This document shows positions 35,512 to 47,442 of a stretch of 64,000 bases of DNA, piece after piece. Made by a program: the position numbers and the translations under genes. This DNA is from Marsupella aquatica. Its lineage: Eukaryota; Marchantiophyta. Position 1 is the stretch's first letter; every line of letters starts with the position of its first letter. The stretch is taken from the NCBI GenBank assembly GCA_973895155.1, contig OZ316895.1, positions 3,224,001 through 3,288,000 on the forward strand, written 5' to 3'. Below the pieces are notes generated by a model that had not been told where the DNA came from, did no database searches, and saw only the letters and a list, made by a program, of their open reading frames with translations.

Positions 35512-36521
35512 AGAGAGAAAAACGAGTGCGCGTGATGTGGATATAGTCAGCAGAAAGATTTGGAGAGAGATCAGGTAACGTTTATGGCTGGTAAGACTTG
35601 CTCTTGCCCTCATCCTTTTATGTTGCAGCCTTGGAATGAGAGACCTTCCCTGCTTGATATTCTGTAGATTCGGAATCTTTAACAAATATGGCTAGGGAAG
35701 AGTTTGGTCTTGCCCCATCCTTTTTAATTGTAGCCTTGGAATATTCCTTTGGTTACTTATTAACTTGATTCTTTCCACCTCTACCCGCACCCCCCCCCTA
35801 CCTAAGAGAATGGTTTAGGATCTCTGTTAATATAGGTGTCCTAACGACCTTCCTCTGGTCAAATCACACTTTTATTCTTGACAAATAAGTTCATGACGAA
35901 AATCTCACCGTGTAGATGTACACAAGATGATTTGAATGACCAGAGGTGCACTTGGATTGAGATGTGAGACTTATTTGGCTTCAGACCTGCTATTCACCAA
36001 GAACAGCAACGCAAAAATGGCTATGCAAAGAAGTCAATTGCAAAGAGCTAACACGAGCCAGTGTCTTAGAAACAGAGGGATCTAAACAGGGGAGTTCAAT
36101 GTAAGACTTCACCACCCAGGTTGTCAAAGAGTCTTTGGCGCTCTGCTTCGTCTTATCTTCATCTGGGAGATGGTATTTTCTATTAACTTCCGTAGACCGC
36201 ATTATATAGTTATGTATGATCTGCGAAATATACTCTTTCTGTATCATCCTCCCCAGATGCTCAGATCAGATTTGAAAGCCAAGAGAATGCCCTGCATAGG
36301 ATGAGTACGTGAAGAACGGACATCTAATGTAAAATAGCCTCTTCTCCTTCTATGAACAGAATAAAACAATTGATGCTTTATTGATCAGAGAACTTTCTTG
36401 ACATTCAAATTGGATAATATTACAAGACAAGATCAGGTGGTGCAGACGAAGGACTACAAGGACTTTAAAAAGCAACAAGCTACTTCCATCCAAGGTCGCG
36501 CTACAGACATGCACTTCCATC
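35512..36521. other. Spacer between tRNA-Leu and the GTPase gene
   Basis: About 1 kb, with no supported coding region. The last few hundred bases presumably include the 3' UTR of the minus-strand GTPase gene. A C-run lies near 35792. Confidence 0.5.
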
Positions 36522-39500
36522 TTATCGGGATGCAGACTTTTGAGAAGGAGGCCTCTCCAGAGCTGCCCAGCCAAACCTTCCTTTCCGAAAGTCACGGAGC
36601 ACACGCAATGCTGCCTGATTAACATCTCCTTGGAACATAAGTTGTCCAAGCTCTTCCAAGAACCTAAAGATTCGAAAGTAAGAGAACAAGACTATGAGTT
36701 GTGCAGAAGTAAAATGCTTTAATCAATACATCAACCAATATACTTAGGGACTGGTTCTCAAATCCATCGGCGTAACAACGAAACACAGAAATACAAGGTC
36801 ACAAAAGATTGTACTAACAAATTTTAATCCCCGCCAAAGACACTGTTCCACAATTTAAAACTTAATTGTCCAACTGATGACGGGAGTGGTAATACGCGAT
36901 CCTTGACTTTAAAATATCATTCCTAGTTACTTCTCGAACGATGAGCGACCATCCAACAAGACAATAAAAGTTCAGGCACTTACTCTTCTCCCGAGAGGGC
37001 CTTAGCAGAAATCTTGTATCTATTAGTTAGCACCTGGGGCCCTGCACAGACATTAAAATTGAAACGAGTATTATTAAATTGGCTGACATAGACTAATCAC
37101 CCTGAGAGTAGATCCACATTTAACCTAGTGCTCAGGTGCAAACCAGGAAAAACAATACACTACAAACTATGCAACAGCAGTGATATACAGCTTTTACAAA
37201 TTTTGTAACAGCAGGATAGAATGACTAGCAGTCAATGAAGCTATATCATACACCCTAGAAAGTTCCTGGTTTTTCATTTAGTACCAAAATGCTCATCGTC
37301 TATCTTGCAACATACCTAGTGTAGGTATTCGCTTTAACATCTCAACCAGCACAGAGGCCACTCCGGCAACTGCATACGAAGCCTCCCCAATGTCGTTGCA
37401 GATCGCAAGCCTTGTTGCGGCTGCTTGATCTTGAATTCGCATGGGTAACACTCCTGGTGCATCCATGAGATCCAGTCCGTCTGCAATTCGTGTCCACCTT
37501 TGCCAGAGCCAACCATTCAGGTCATCATCCTTCACAAACTGGCAATCTTTACATGGTACGATCACAAAGCTGAATGACTTGCGTAAGAGAGAGATAAACT
37601 GATGAGAAAAGAATAACGAAAAGCATACCTCAAATCACGAGTAACACCCGGTCGTGGGGCTGTGTCGCAAACACTCTGCTTCAGAAGTCGATTGATAACA
37701 GACGATTTACCAACATTCGGGTAACCTACCACCGCAGCTCTAACCTGCACTCAGGAACATAAGATTGGCGACGTACATTCGAAACACACTGCCAACAGCA
37801 GAGGAAGGCACAGGTCACAATCACAATTTCTCAAGGAGACAGGTGGGCATTCTGTACTACACATCCAGAATTGACAGTAATGATTTGAATGAGGACTTAC
37901 CGAACGAGGGAGAAGCCCCTTAGCTCTTCGTTTAGCATTGATAGCCCCAGCGACAGATTTAGCTGCCCGCTCAAGCTTCATTACGCCCTATAAAAGATCA
38001 AGGCATTTGTCAGTCGGCCATGCCCTACGCAGCTTAATGATATTCACCACGCAACGTAAACAGATCACTCAATTCCCCGGAAGCAAATAGCCAGTTAAAA
38101 ACCAAATAGAAGCTCTACGTTGCTTGTTAGCACTTGGCAATAGCCCAACCAGGACCAAAACCCTGAAGCTAGATAGGTCTGTCTGATTTATCTGTTCCTT
38201 TCTAAGAACATACTTTCAGCTTACAATAGGAATACCCGAAAATCTCTTACTATACGAGTAATCACACACTCCTAATGACCTAAGAGCAGGTGTTCCATAC
38301 CGACCCACGCAGACCATCTGTGAGGATAGTAGTCAAACCCTGGCTTGTGTAATAGCCCGCCCATGCATTTTTGTCTGCAGTAGTGACCATGTCCTCGCGA
38401 TTCAGAACTAATATCTTCTTCTTGTCTCCAATCCATTGCTCAAGCTGTCGACAACATCAAAGACATGCTCGTCACGAAGCATAGGGAACGACTTGTTACA
38501 TCCTTACTGGTGATCCGCAACTGTTCTCGTAAATCTTTCACTTTCAGAAGGTAAGCAGAAACAGCCGTCCAGATCGGAAAAATACAGCTGTTCACTTTAC
38601 TAAGGGGAAGTATAAAAGTTGACCCATCAAACTGTTCAAATTGATTATGATGCAGCGGTACAATTTGACTTATTGTTGGATTGGAGACATTTTCTTTTCA
38701 ACTCTCCACGAGCGAAGCTGAAGCGATAAGACGAAATGGATCCGGCCTTGACTAATGTACCCTACAGCAATCCTCCACAATCTAGTGCGGAAGCCAACCT
38801 CTGGATGCGCCGTGGCCAATGGTATCCGACAATCACGAATTTCGACCACCACATCGACGAGTTGCAACTGCTCCTTCAACTTTTTCTCTGCTTTGGCAAT
38901 ATGACCTGGATACCACTGCCGAAAGGAGCTACGGTGTCAATCACTGGTAAGAAAGCATACTCTCACTACATAGATTACAGCATCAGCAGTAAAGGGCTTG
39001 TATGCAAAATCTGTGACTGTGACAATTAGTGTCTGTCCTCCATACAATTGAGGATTGTTGGTGCTCGACCACAAGGCATCATCCCATGGCTAAGTACACG
39101 GTATTTCCGAATACAGTCCCAATTTTTTTATGCCCACCGACGCTGCTTAGAAAACTCTGCTTTAGCCCCTTACAAATGGATAGCAAGCCCCCGTCAGAAG
39201 AAATTGCAAGGGACTAGGAAATCGTTTGTTCTCCATACCTGGACTAGTCTGGCGGACCTTGTGAGGTAAGCGACATCTGATTCCAACTCTGTCCACTCCT
39301 CCACTGCGCGTTCTGACGTTAGCGCTGCTACTGCGCGTCCAGCAGCTGGAAGAGACGAGGACCCAGGACATGGAAACGAGGAGTCCGCTGCATCAAAAAC
39401 ACCAGTAGAGGTCAACAATAAAACCTGAGGATATCGAAATAAAAAAGAAGGAGATAGCTCTTTTCTGCAAAATTTAGGTGTTGCATTATGATTAAACAGG

Positions 39501-39751
39501 TCCCGGAATCCATCCATAACAAAAACTGCAACCTACTAACCTCTTTTTCTTCTCGAAGGTTGGTGCTGAATCCATTCCACAAATTCGGTGCTGCATAGGG
39601 AAGACGAAGTCCTGCAGCACCTGAAAGAGGTAGAGACGAAAGATGGAAGATTGCGCGCCCCATGCTGGCGACCAACACCCGAATCATAGCTTGTACAAGG
39701 AGCATACGCCGAGGGTATAGTGCGCAGCACCATCGCTGGCTGGCTTGCCAT
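36522..39751 (-). CDS. DGP3: Chloroplast circularly permuted GTPase, DAR GTPase 3/RbgA type
   Basis: Nine exons on the minus strand: 39751-39541, 39387-39239, 38915-38799, 38444-38301, 37987-37901, 37744-37629, 37497-37316, 37041-36984 and 36663-36522, giving 401 aa. GTPase motifs come in permuted order: WYPGHIAKA (121-129), G4 NRED (174-177), G1 GYPNVGKS (243-250), G2 Thr271 in PGVTRD, G3 DAPG (287-290). The C-terminus ends [14 protein letters not shown] plus a short tail. The order G4-G1-G2-G3 defines the YlqF/RbgA family, whose bacterial members assemble the 50S subunit; the plant DAR GTPase 3 is plastidial. Every junction keeps the family sequence in frame. The first exon is the uncertain part: the N-terminus is Ser/Arg-rich like a transit peptide, but an alternative frame from ATG 39705 with an acceptor about 40 nt further upstream is also open. 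Confidence 0.92.
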
Positions 39752-42700
39752 CGGCGGCCCAACCTGCAGGGCCGAACGTCACGTTTGAGTTTATGAGTCG
39801 GTAGTTTGGGGGAGTCCGTGTAGACTCGCGACGACTCCGGACTCTGTTTCTGCTGAAACGTCCAAGAAACATGAACGAAAAAACGAAGACAAGAAGAAAC
39901 TTGCGCTCTCTGTTGAAATGACCGAGAATCATGAACGCAAAAATGAAAGCAGGATGAGACTTGGGCTCGGCCTCTTGTGCTGGAAGCCAAAGTCATGTAC
40001 TGCAATTTTGAAAAACTCTTGAAGAACTGAACAGACTGAGCGAGGTTTCAAAGACAGACCATTCTCAATTTCAGCTCAGCTGACAGGACTAACATAGGTC
40101 TGACCTTCATCTCGAATTGCTCATTTCCCTCAACGCAAGGAGCATAGTGTCATAGAACAAAAGAAATCTTAAAAACCTGTTTGAAGATTTCATGGTCATC
40201 TAAAGCGTGATTGCCATGATCCTTCTTGGTTAAACTCATAGGTGTAGTTGGACTTACGAGATCGACATTTAATTTTCTAAAGTGGTGATCAATTGTCCCC
40301 CGGGATCCCCAGGATGAAACTACTCAGGCCACCTTAAATCTCTTCTGGATACAACAATCCATGCTAATTGAATTTTCTAAAATGGTAGCCTCGATGAACT
40401 CTCTGAATGATCACGCAGCTTGAATCTAGCATCAATGTGGTCCAGCAGCTTCACATGGATTCCACTTCCGAGCAAACCACAAAGCAAGACTCAATTCCAA
40501 GATGCCAGGACGCCAAGACTCACATTCAAAGAGCAAAACATTATGAGCTGCATGATGAGGAAGACAGTACTCCACAGGCAAACGAAGATAACATTTCTCG
40601 AATGCCCAACAACCTCAACGTCGTTCTCCCGGCGTCCCGCAGTAAACAAAAATTTCGGGAAAACCTTCAGCCAAAACCCTGAGAAGAATGACGCCTGGAT
40701 GGACAAGGGATGCGCGTTGAGTTCCACCAGCTCAAAATTTGGGGGAGAAGCAAGCAAGATCGAGCCTAATAATGTCCCACTTTCTACACATCTCAAAGGC
40801 ATTCGCTTCCCTTGTTCACGGGCAAAATACTGGACTGGGATGGGCAGACGAGCACATAGCTGGCCATGGTCGGGCGATTGGGCCCAAGTCGCCCACAAAA
40901 CCAAAGGCATCCCAAATCGCAGCTTCGATCCATAGAGCCCCACTGTGCATAAGTGCAAGGCCTTGGGAAGAGGGCTATGCCGTGCAGTTATACGCGGTTT
41001 TGTACTACACAATAAGTGCAACCCAATGTTGCATTTATAGATCAAATGCATTTTATAAGTGCAAGTGCGAAACACTTTGCACTTGCAGATACAGATAGTT
41101 TGCTATATGAAATATAGAGAACTGCAAGGGAACATAAACGCCGTACCTGAGACATGATACCAGAGGGAGCTGCAAAGGAACATAAGGGCCTTACCCTGAG
41201 ACATGATCCCACATTCCAAAAACCCAATAAAGAGGGAAAAAAGGAAAACACCCAAAAACCCAAGAGCTAGAGACAAAAAGCCCACTAGCCTAAACCCAAG
41301 AGCCAAAAAGACAAAAAGCCCACTAGCAAATGAACAAAAACCCTACTGAGCTCCCAATTGAATTGCGTAGCAGAGCTATAGGGTGGAGGGTAGCAAAAAG
41401 AGATTTGACTAGATGTGATAAAACCAACCGCCTCAGCTCAACAAAGGATAGTGAAAGTCTGTGCCCCTGTACAGCAATGGACACCTGTTGCCAAAAGAAG
41501 CCAGCAAGAACTGAAATAGGGAGATAAGGCTGCCACTATAAAAAAGACCGCACAGTTTTGAAAGAACCAATCAACAATAGGGTGTAGGGAGCCAGAAGGC
41601 CTCCAAACCAAGCAGGTAGAAACGATCACACGTGTGATGTGGAGCATAAGCCTCTTCCTTTCAGCCCTTCCTCGGCTGCATCATGGCCTTGTTGTAAATG
41701 CCAGCACAAACTACTTTGCATTTCTACTGTAGAGACACTTAGTTCAATTTTTCTGAGACAGTGTAGTAACCTTGCCGAGAGGACAGATACAGTAGTTGGT
41801 TTGGCATCATATTTCTTTTCATGTATTAGTGCAATGTATTGCTTTATGGCAATTTTGAAATGAACATCACATAGACTATTCTCAATCACTACCAATGGAC
41901 GGTTCTTGCTAAGGTTTGCTCTAACATATCCATGAATCATAACCCATACACTGAGCTCATTCTTTTATATTCAAAGTCATAATTTTTTTGTCTATTATTA
42001 TCAGGTCCAATGATGATTCATTTTTGCAATGACTCAAAGTGATCATTTGCCTCTTACATAGCCTATCACTCATGATCCATTCAAATCACCTTCAATTTAC
42101 CGCATGGACACCAAGGTGGACACATATACATGGACAGCTCTTAACTAAATTGCCACTAAAGATGTTTCAATTTACAATACTGTCATCGTTGTTATGATAT
42201 ATACATTCAAATATGCAACAATTTTGTGTTTGGTGACCTTGATTACATTGGTGAACTTGTCGTCCATATACGGAACCATGACATATTTATATAATTATAC
42301 CAAAAAAACAATGGTAGTATTATCAATTGGAACATGTTTAGTGGTAAAGTAGTTCAAGGTCAACCAATTGTTTATGCTAGTTAGCGGTGATTAGTTACGT
42401 TTTTCCTCCTCCACTCACACCCCTCCTCTTTTTCTTCATATTTTCCCTTCTCATTCATCTGATTGGTTTGATGAGGGTAATTGCAAAATTTTGTGAAATC
42501 TATTTTTCAAATTTGTATATATAGCTAGGCAGGACCTAGATTGTTTTTGCCCAAACAAGCTTGGGACAACCAGGTTGTGGTTGAAAAGCTCTTTTGATTG
42601 GCAGCATGTAGTGCAGTTGCACAAAAACAAGACCATGAAAACTCAATAAGAACACTTAACAATTTCAAAGTAACATTCAATCTGCACAACGTCCCCATAA

Positions 42701-42811
42701 ATCTGATCTCAGACATCCATCTCAGACATGCAGATCGGTTACATTTACAAGCAATTAGAGCAATAAAAAAATGTTACAATTTGGCAAATAGTGTTACTTC
42801 TTAGTGTTGTG
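39752..42811. other. Spacer upstream of the GTPase gene, with dispersed repeats
   Basis: No supported coding region. It holds a 48-bp-period doublet (41122-41215, both containing CTGAGACATGAT), a 9-bp perfect hairpin TGCAAGTGC/GCACTTGCA (41060-41087), and a second copy of the dispersed repeat (41205-41560) also found near 5 kb and 43.1 kb. 41900-42560 is AT-rich with no recognisable element. Confidence 0.55.
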
Positions 42812-43413
42812 TCACTCTATTTACCATTACCTCTCCATTTAGACCCCAACAAAACAAGTCACAGAAATTCAAGGCAGAGTGAGAGATGTCTCCTCTCCAC
42901 CCAAACAATGGTACTGTGTCTCTTGATCTGACAATGTCTACAATATGATTGTTTGCACTTATAATTGCCGTAGAGATGGATGTCACAAAGGCTTGAGATA
43001 GTGTGATCCTCACTTCCAGGTTAGCGCAACTTAGCCTACCAGACCTTTCAAGATTGTTAATTTAGGGATTGCCATAATGGGAGAAGATCCCAAAGGCAAG
43101 AAACCCAATCAAGAGGGAAAAACAAAGGAAAAATCCAAGAAAACAAAAGAGCCAAAAAGAGCCAAAATGTCCAAGAGTCCAAACCGCAAGAGAACTAGAG
43201 CCCTGTTGAGCAACAAAGTGAAAAGCTTGGTAGACCTTCAGAGAAGGTCACATAGAGAAATTTGACTAGTGGCCGACAACCAACCGCCTTGGCCCAACAT
43301 ACCAAAGGTTAATGAATGCCTAAGCCCTTTAATTTGTAGAGCAACTAACACCAGATATAGCCAAAACCAAGGAGGAAGGGGTCTAAATGGAGAGATAATG
43401 GTAAATAGAGTGA
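42812..43413. repeat. 602-bp segment bounded by 36-nt inverted repeats
   Basis: Left arm 42812-42847 and right arm 43378-43413 are reverse complements over 36 nt with one mismatch; both contain CTCTATTTACCATTA. The interior includes the third copy of the dispersed repeat (43077-43320, with CAACCAACCGCC and GAGAAATTTGACTAG). No clear target duplication, so its class is open. The right arm ends 87 bp before the Harbinger element. Confidence 0.65.
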
Positions 43414-43500
43414 TAATTTGGTCTTAGTTGTGACAGAGGAAGGGGTATTCCTTTTAACACCTTGGGTAGCACCTGATCTTCCCACTCAACTATCTAATAA

Positions 43501-46497
43501 GGGGTCTCAAATATCCCATGCGGGCCCGATTCCGGTTGCCCGTGTTAGGTTTGAGACAGGGTACAGGGTTTTCATGTGTGGCAAACTGGGAGGGTGGTCT
43601 GCACAATAGGGCCACGGGATTTGACCGTTGCCCATGGTCGGCTCCACCCGGAACATACGTAGGGAACATTTTGGAAGAATCGACGTCTTGCTTGATGATG
43701 AATCTACCATGGTGGGCACAGGATCGCGCGATGCAAGAAGGGAGAGGGCTTGGAGACTGAGTGAGGCATGGTGAGCAAGACAACGGGGAAGATGACGGGA
43801 TAAGTGCAAGACAATGCCATGGGAGCTTCAATCTAAAGGGTGAATGTTGAAGCTTTGAGATTCTGCATGAGTGTTGGAGCTTCGGTTGATTAAGCTCAGA
43901 GGTTTGGTTTGTTTGATTGCGGATACAAGGACAGACTGGATCTTGACCTTACTCAAGCAACATTGCGGCAACAGCAGGAGAAGGAGGTGGTGAATGCAGG
44001 ATCTGTGGGTGGTGGACGAACAAAAGGAATTCCTTTCAGACTCTCTATCCAAGACGCATCAAAATTTGTCTCTCGTCCAAAAGGTATGCCACAGTTTTGG
44101 CTTTGGAAAATGTCTGAAGAATAACATTGACTTTGCCTCCTTTCTTTAGCTATAGCATCCCTATTTCTTCCATACATACCAATCCATAACAATTAATTTT
44201 CACAATACAAAATCCATTGATTGGCTCATTTTCTCACCAAAAGTTTTGGTAGCAATTTGACCATGGATCTGTTGTCTGCTGGTCATTGAAGTGATACTGG
44301 ACTCATTGACCTTGGCTTATTTGCTAACCAATTGTTTGGTACCAATTCGACCATGGCTTTGTTATCTGCTGGTCACTGAAGTAGGGTACAATTCCATCTA
44401 GTGCTCGACAAGGCATGACATATATGAGTAAGGCATAGTATTTTATGACGACAGGAACTTAGAGCAATTCAGAGTTCAAAGGGTGACTATGCAATCTGCA
44501 TGTACAACAGGTTGGTTGTGAACTTTTACAATATGAAAAAGGTGCAAAGACATTTTCAGTTTGTCTATAGTTGTTCAAGCCATGTAAGAAGCACGCTGAC
44601 TTCATCCAGTTTCCTTTTTGAATTATGCACATTTTTGTTTGTTACAAGATTGGTTCCCAACATGCCTAAGGTTTCTAATAGGCAACAAACCTTGAAATGG
44701 GTTCATTAGCAATTGTATTTGAGCATTTTGATGGAGAGTTCAAGTGAAGACGATGGCATGGGAGACTTGGGTGATTCTTCATCTGGCGGTAGTGGATTTA
44801 TGTCTCCAAATAGTGACAGTGACATGGAGTTGGACTCCTCAAGCGATTCAGAAGCTGCTGTTATGACAGATCCTACAAATGTCAATTGTAATTCCATGCA
44901 ATTCTTGACAGTGAACGATACTTTTGAGAAACGCATCAAGAGATCCCGTTTGAAGGAGTTTGCTTACACCTTTTTTAAGAACATTTTTCCTCCAGACCTC
45001 TTTCGCCAAGTTTGTAGAATGTACAAGGATGCATTCTTCAACCTAGGGAGTCTGCTTGAAGAACATGACATTTTTTACCTACCATCATCAGGCACCAGTT
45101 TCACTTCAATTAGCCTATTGTTTGGTTCGATTAGGCCATACAGGGAATGGTGTATGCCTAAAGTGCACCTTACTGCTCTGGGGTATAAGTGTTGGGTCTA
45201 TAGTCAATTTCACCAGTAGGTGTGTAACTCCCCTGGAAGAAATTCTTCGGGATTATGTGAAATGGCCTGATTTAGAAGAAAAGAAAGAACTCTAATTAGC
45301 AGGGAGTTTGCCAAGAAACTAAGGTTTTCACGGATGTGTGAGGTTGACCGATGGCACAACAATACCCTTGGCACAACGGCCTACTGAGCACGGAGAATGT
45401 TATTTTGAAAAATGCTGATATTCCATCAATGCACAAGTTGTGTGTGTGATAACAAGCAAAAAATTATATTTCTACATGCTAGTGAGTTCAATTGAATATG
45501 TGAGTTCTTGACATTGTCACTTTTCAGTTCAAATTAAAATTACTGAAAACCCACATCTTTTCAGAGGAATGTTTGGAACTTGTTTAGACATCACTTGTTT
45601 GAAAAGGTCCATTCTATGGGACAAAATTCATGGAAACACTGTATTTGCTGGCGGACAATATGTTCTAGGTGACTCAGGGTATGTCAATGTCCCACACATG
45701 GTTGTTGCTTACAAAAACACGTTCAGTCATAAAGACAAGGAAGACTTCAACACTGCTATTGCCAAAACAAGGTATGTGAATGAACATTGCATAGGGGTTT
45801 TAAAATCCCTTTGGTTCTCATTCAGAATTCAGCTTAATGAGAAGAATGGTCTTCTTAGACTGCATTTTCTGACCTGGTTGACCCTTCTTCCCTGCTCCAA
45901 ATATGGCATTGTAATTCTCTCTCATTCTAAGAAATCTAAGATTAAGGCGTGATCTCCTCTACTTAACTTCTGTCCAATCCTTCAGGCTTGGTGGCTGCTT
46001 TGCTGACGATGTCCTTGGCTTCCTGCCATTGTAGGACAGACAAGTTCCTTGCAGCACATGAACCTCGCGTTGCACAAAAGTAGTTCTGACAAATGTGGAG
46101 GGAAGAAAGGTTGTTCTGCTCCTAACATTCTAACATCAGACGACACACTTTCACCCTGCTCAGCCTGTGAATCACCCACCTCCATCGCCTTGCACTATGT
46201 ATGGCTCTCGCTTAGGAGGGAAATCAGAAATCACATGACAATTTCAAAATGAACAAATGAAGGAGGGAGTGTGTGGCTTGTATCTTGTGTTTCTTGGATC
46301 CGCCCGCAGGCTCTCTCATAACTCTCTTGAATGCCCACGGACATGGGAAGGCTACTGCCAGCGATGATTTTTAATTAGTACGGCTTTAAAAAGTAAACCC
46401 TAAAAATGAGTGGGCGGCACTTTGTGGGCCCGTGAGAGTACTTCCAGTGTTTGCCCTTGGCCGCATACTTTAGTCCACAAGGGATATTTGAGACCCC
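43501..46497 (+). mobile_element. PIF/Harbinger DNA transposon with intact termini
   Basis: 2997 bp bounded by perfect 17-bp inverted repeats GGGGTCTCAAATATCCC (43501-43517) and GGGATATTTGAGACCCC (46481-46497). Left flank TAA, right flank CTA; if the ends are set one base wider, both sides read TA. It encodes a broken Harbinger-type transposase (44731-45952). No partner SANT/Myb protein is recognisable. Termini resemble those of the MITEs at 4.4 and 28 kb (GGGNGTCTCAAA), so this family could have mobilised them. Confidence 0.88.
44731..45952 (+). pseudogene. Harbinger DDE transposase, broken
   Basis: Spread over several frames. The first block (ATG 44731 to about 45100) is acidic and Ser-rich and then basic. 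After a frameshift it continues with a helix-turn-helix-like region (LGHTGNG, then TPLEEILRDYVKWP, about 45115-45290). All three catalytic acids are identifiable: Asp in LTDGTT (45350-45352), Asp in LGDSGY (45671-45673) and Glu in NEHCIGVLK (45782-45784). A TGA after FEKC (near 45415) replaces what looks like an Arg codon. It is a dead copy that still retains the catalytic triad. Confidence 0.85.
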
Positions 46498-47298
46498 CTA
46501 CTCTACTTTGAGCTCCTTGTACTCCATGACCTTGAAGTTGAGCCTGCATCAATTGGCAGTAAGACCAGGTCTGAGCATTACCTTTAGAGGCTGTGTGGTT
46601 GAAAGCTGACTGAAAGCATTCCCCCTAGATTGAGCGAGGGTGGACATGATTCTTGTTGTTAGTGTTTTGGTTGCAAGCTCAATGGGTCACAAACTCCTTC
46701 TGAGAGTGTCACTCAGGAATACTGCAAGCTTAATCACGAGGGAATTGAGAGATGTTGTAGAAATTTTCCTCCATATCCAGATTCATCGGAGAAGAAAAAT
46801 TTGATCAAAATTAACTTGCTTTGGGTGCTCAAGCAACTAGTGCTGGGTGGGAATCAAAGCCACTTTTATGTGAAGCCATGTCTTTGTGGCCATCGTGCAA
46901 GGCCAAGGCATTTTATGTTTGTGTAGGACCATGAGCCGTTTTGATGTGGCCATGAAACCCCAACATTATCAAGTCCAACCCCATTGTGACCCTGACAGTT
47001 TGGATGGCATTTTGCAGAAGGCCATCCGTGTTTGGCCCCAACTTTGGAGATAGAGTTGTCAGCATTGACACTTTTATTTTGCCCAGTGTCACCCCCAACT
47101 TTCCTGCTGCTCTCAATGTTGTCACCCCTATTTGCTTAGTGTCAATTGTAAAGGTCCCATCAGAATTGCACTTGCTACCGCACCATAGGTGCATTTAAAC
47201 AAAAACAATAATATTGACCACCCCCATTCCTTGGTGTCAACTATAAAGATCGCACAACATTGCACCTGCATACTGTAATCATGTAAGTTTATTCAAAT

Positions 47299-47442
47299 AA
47301 TGCCCAAAGAGACATGGTTGTGTGGCAGTTCACTTGAGTTTAGACTCATACGTCTAAAGTTCAAATATTGTGGCTGACTATCCCCTTTCTGTGGGGTTTC
47401 CTAGATTTCCCCTTAAAATATTTTTAATTAAAAAAAGAAAAG
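47299..47442 (+). mobile_element. tRNA-derived SINE, copy 2, with target duplication
   Basis: 144 bp flanked by identical 13-bp direct repeats AGTTTATTCAAAT (47286-47298 and 47443-47455). The head reads AATGCCCAAAGAGACATGG, with A-box-like TGGTTGTGTGG (47315-47325) and B-box-like GTTCAAATA (47359-47367). The body ends GATTTCCCCTTAAAATA, followed by an A-rich tail. Head and tail match the copy at 25291-25421. Pol III boxes, A-rich tail and a 13-bp duplication fit a SINE mobilised by LINE machinery. Confidence 0.82.
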
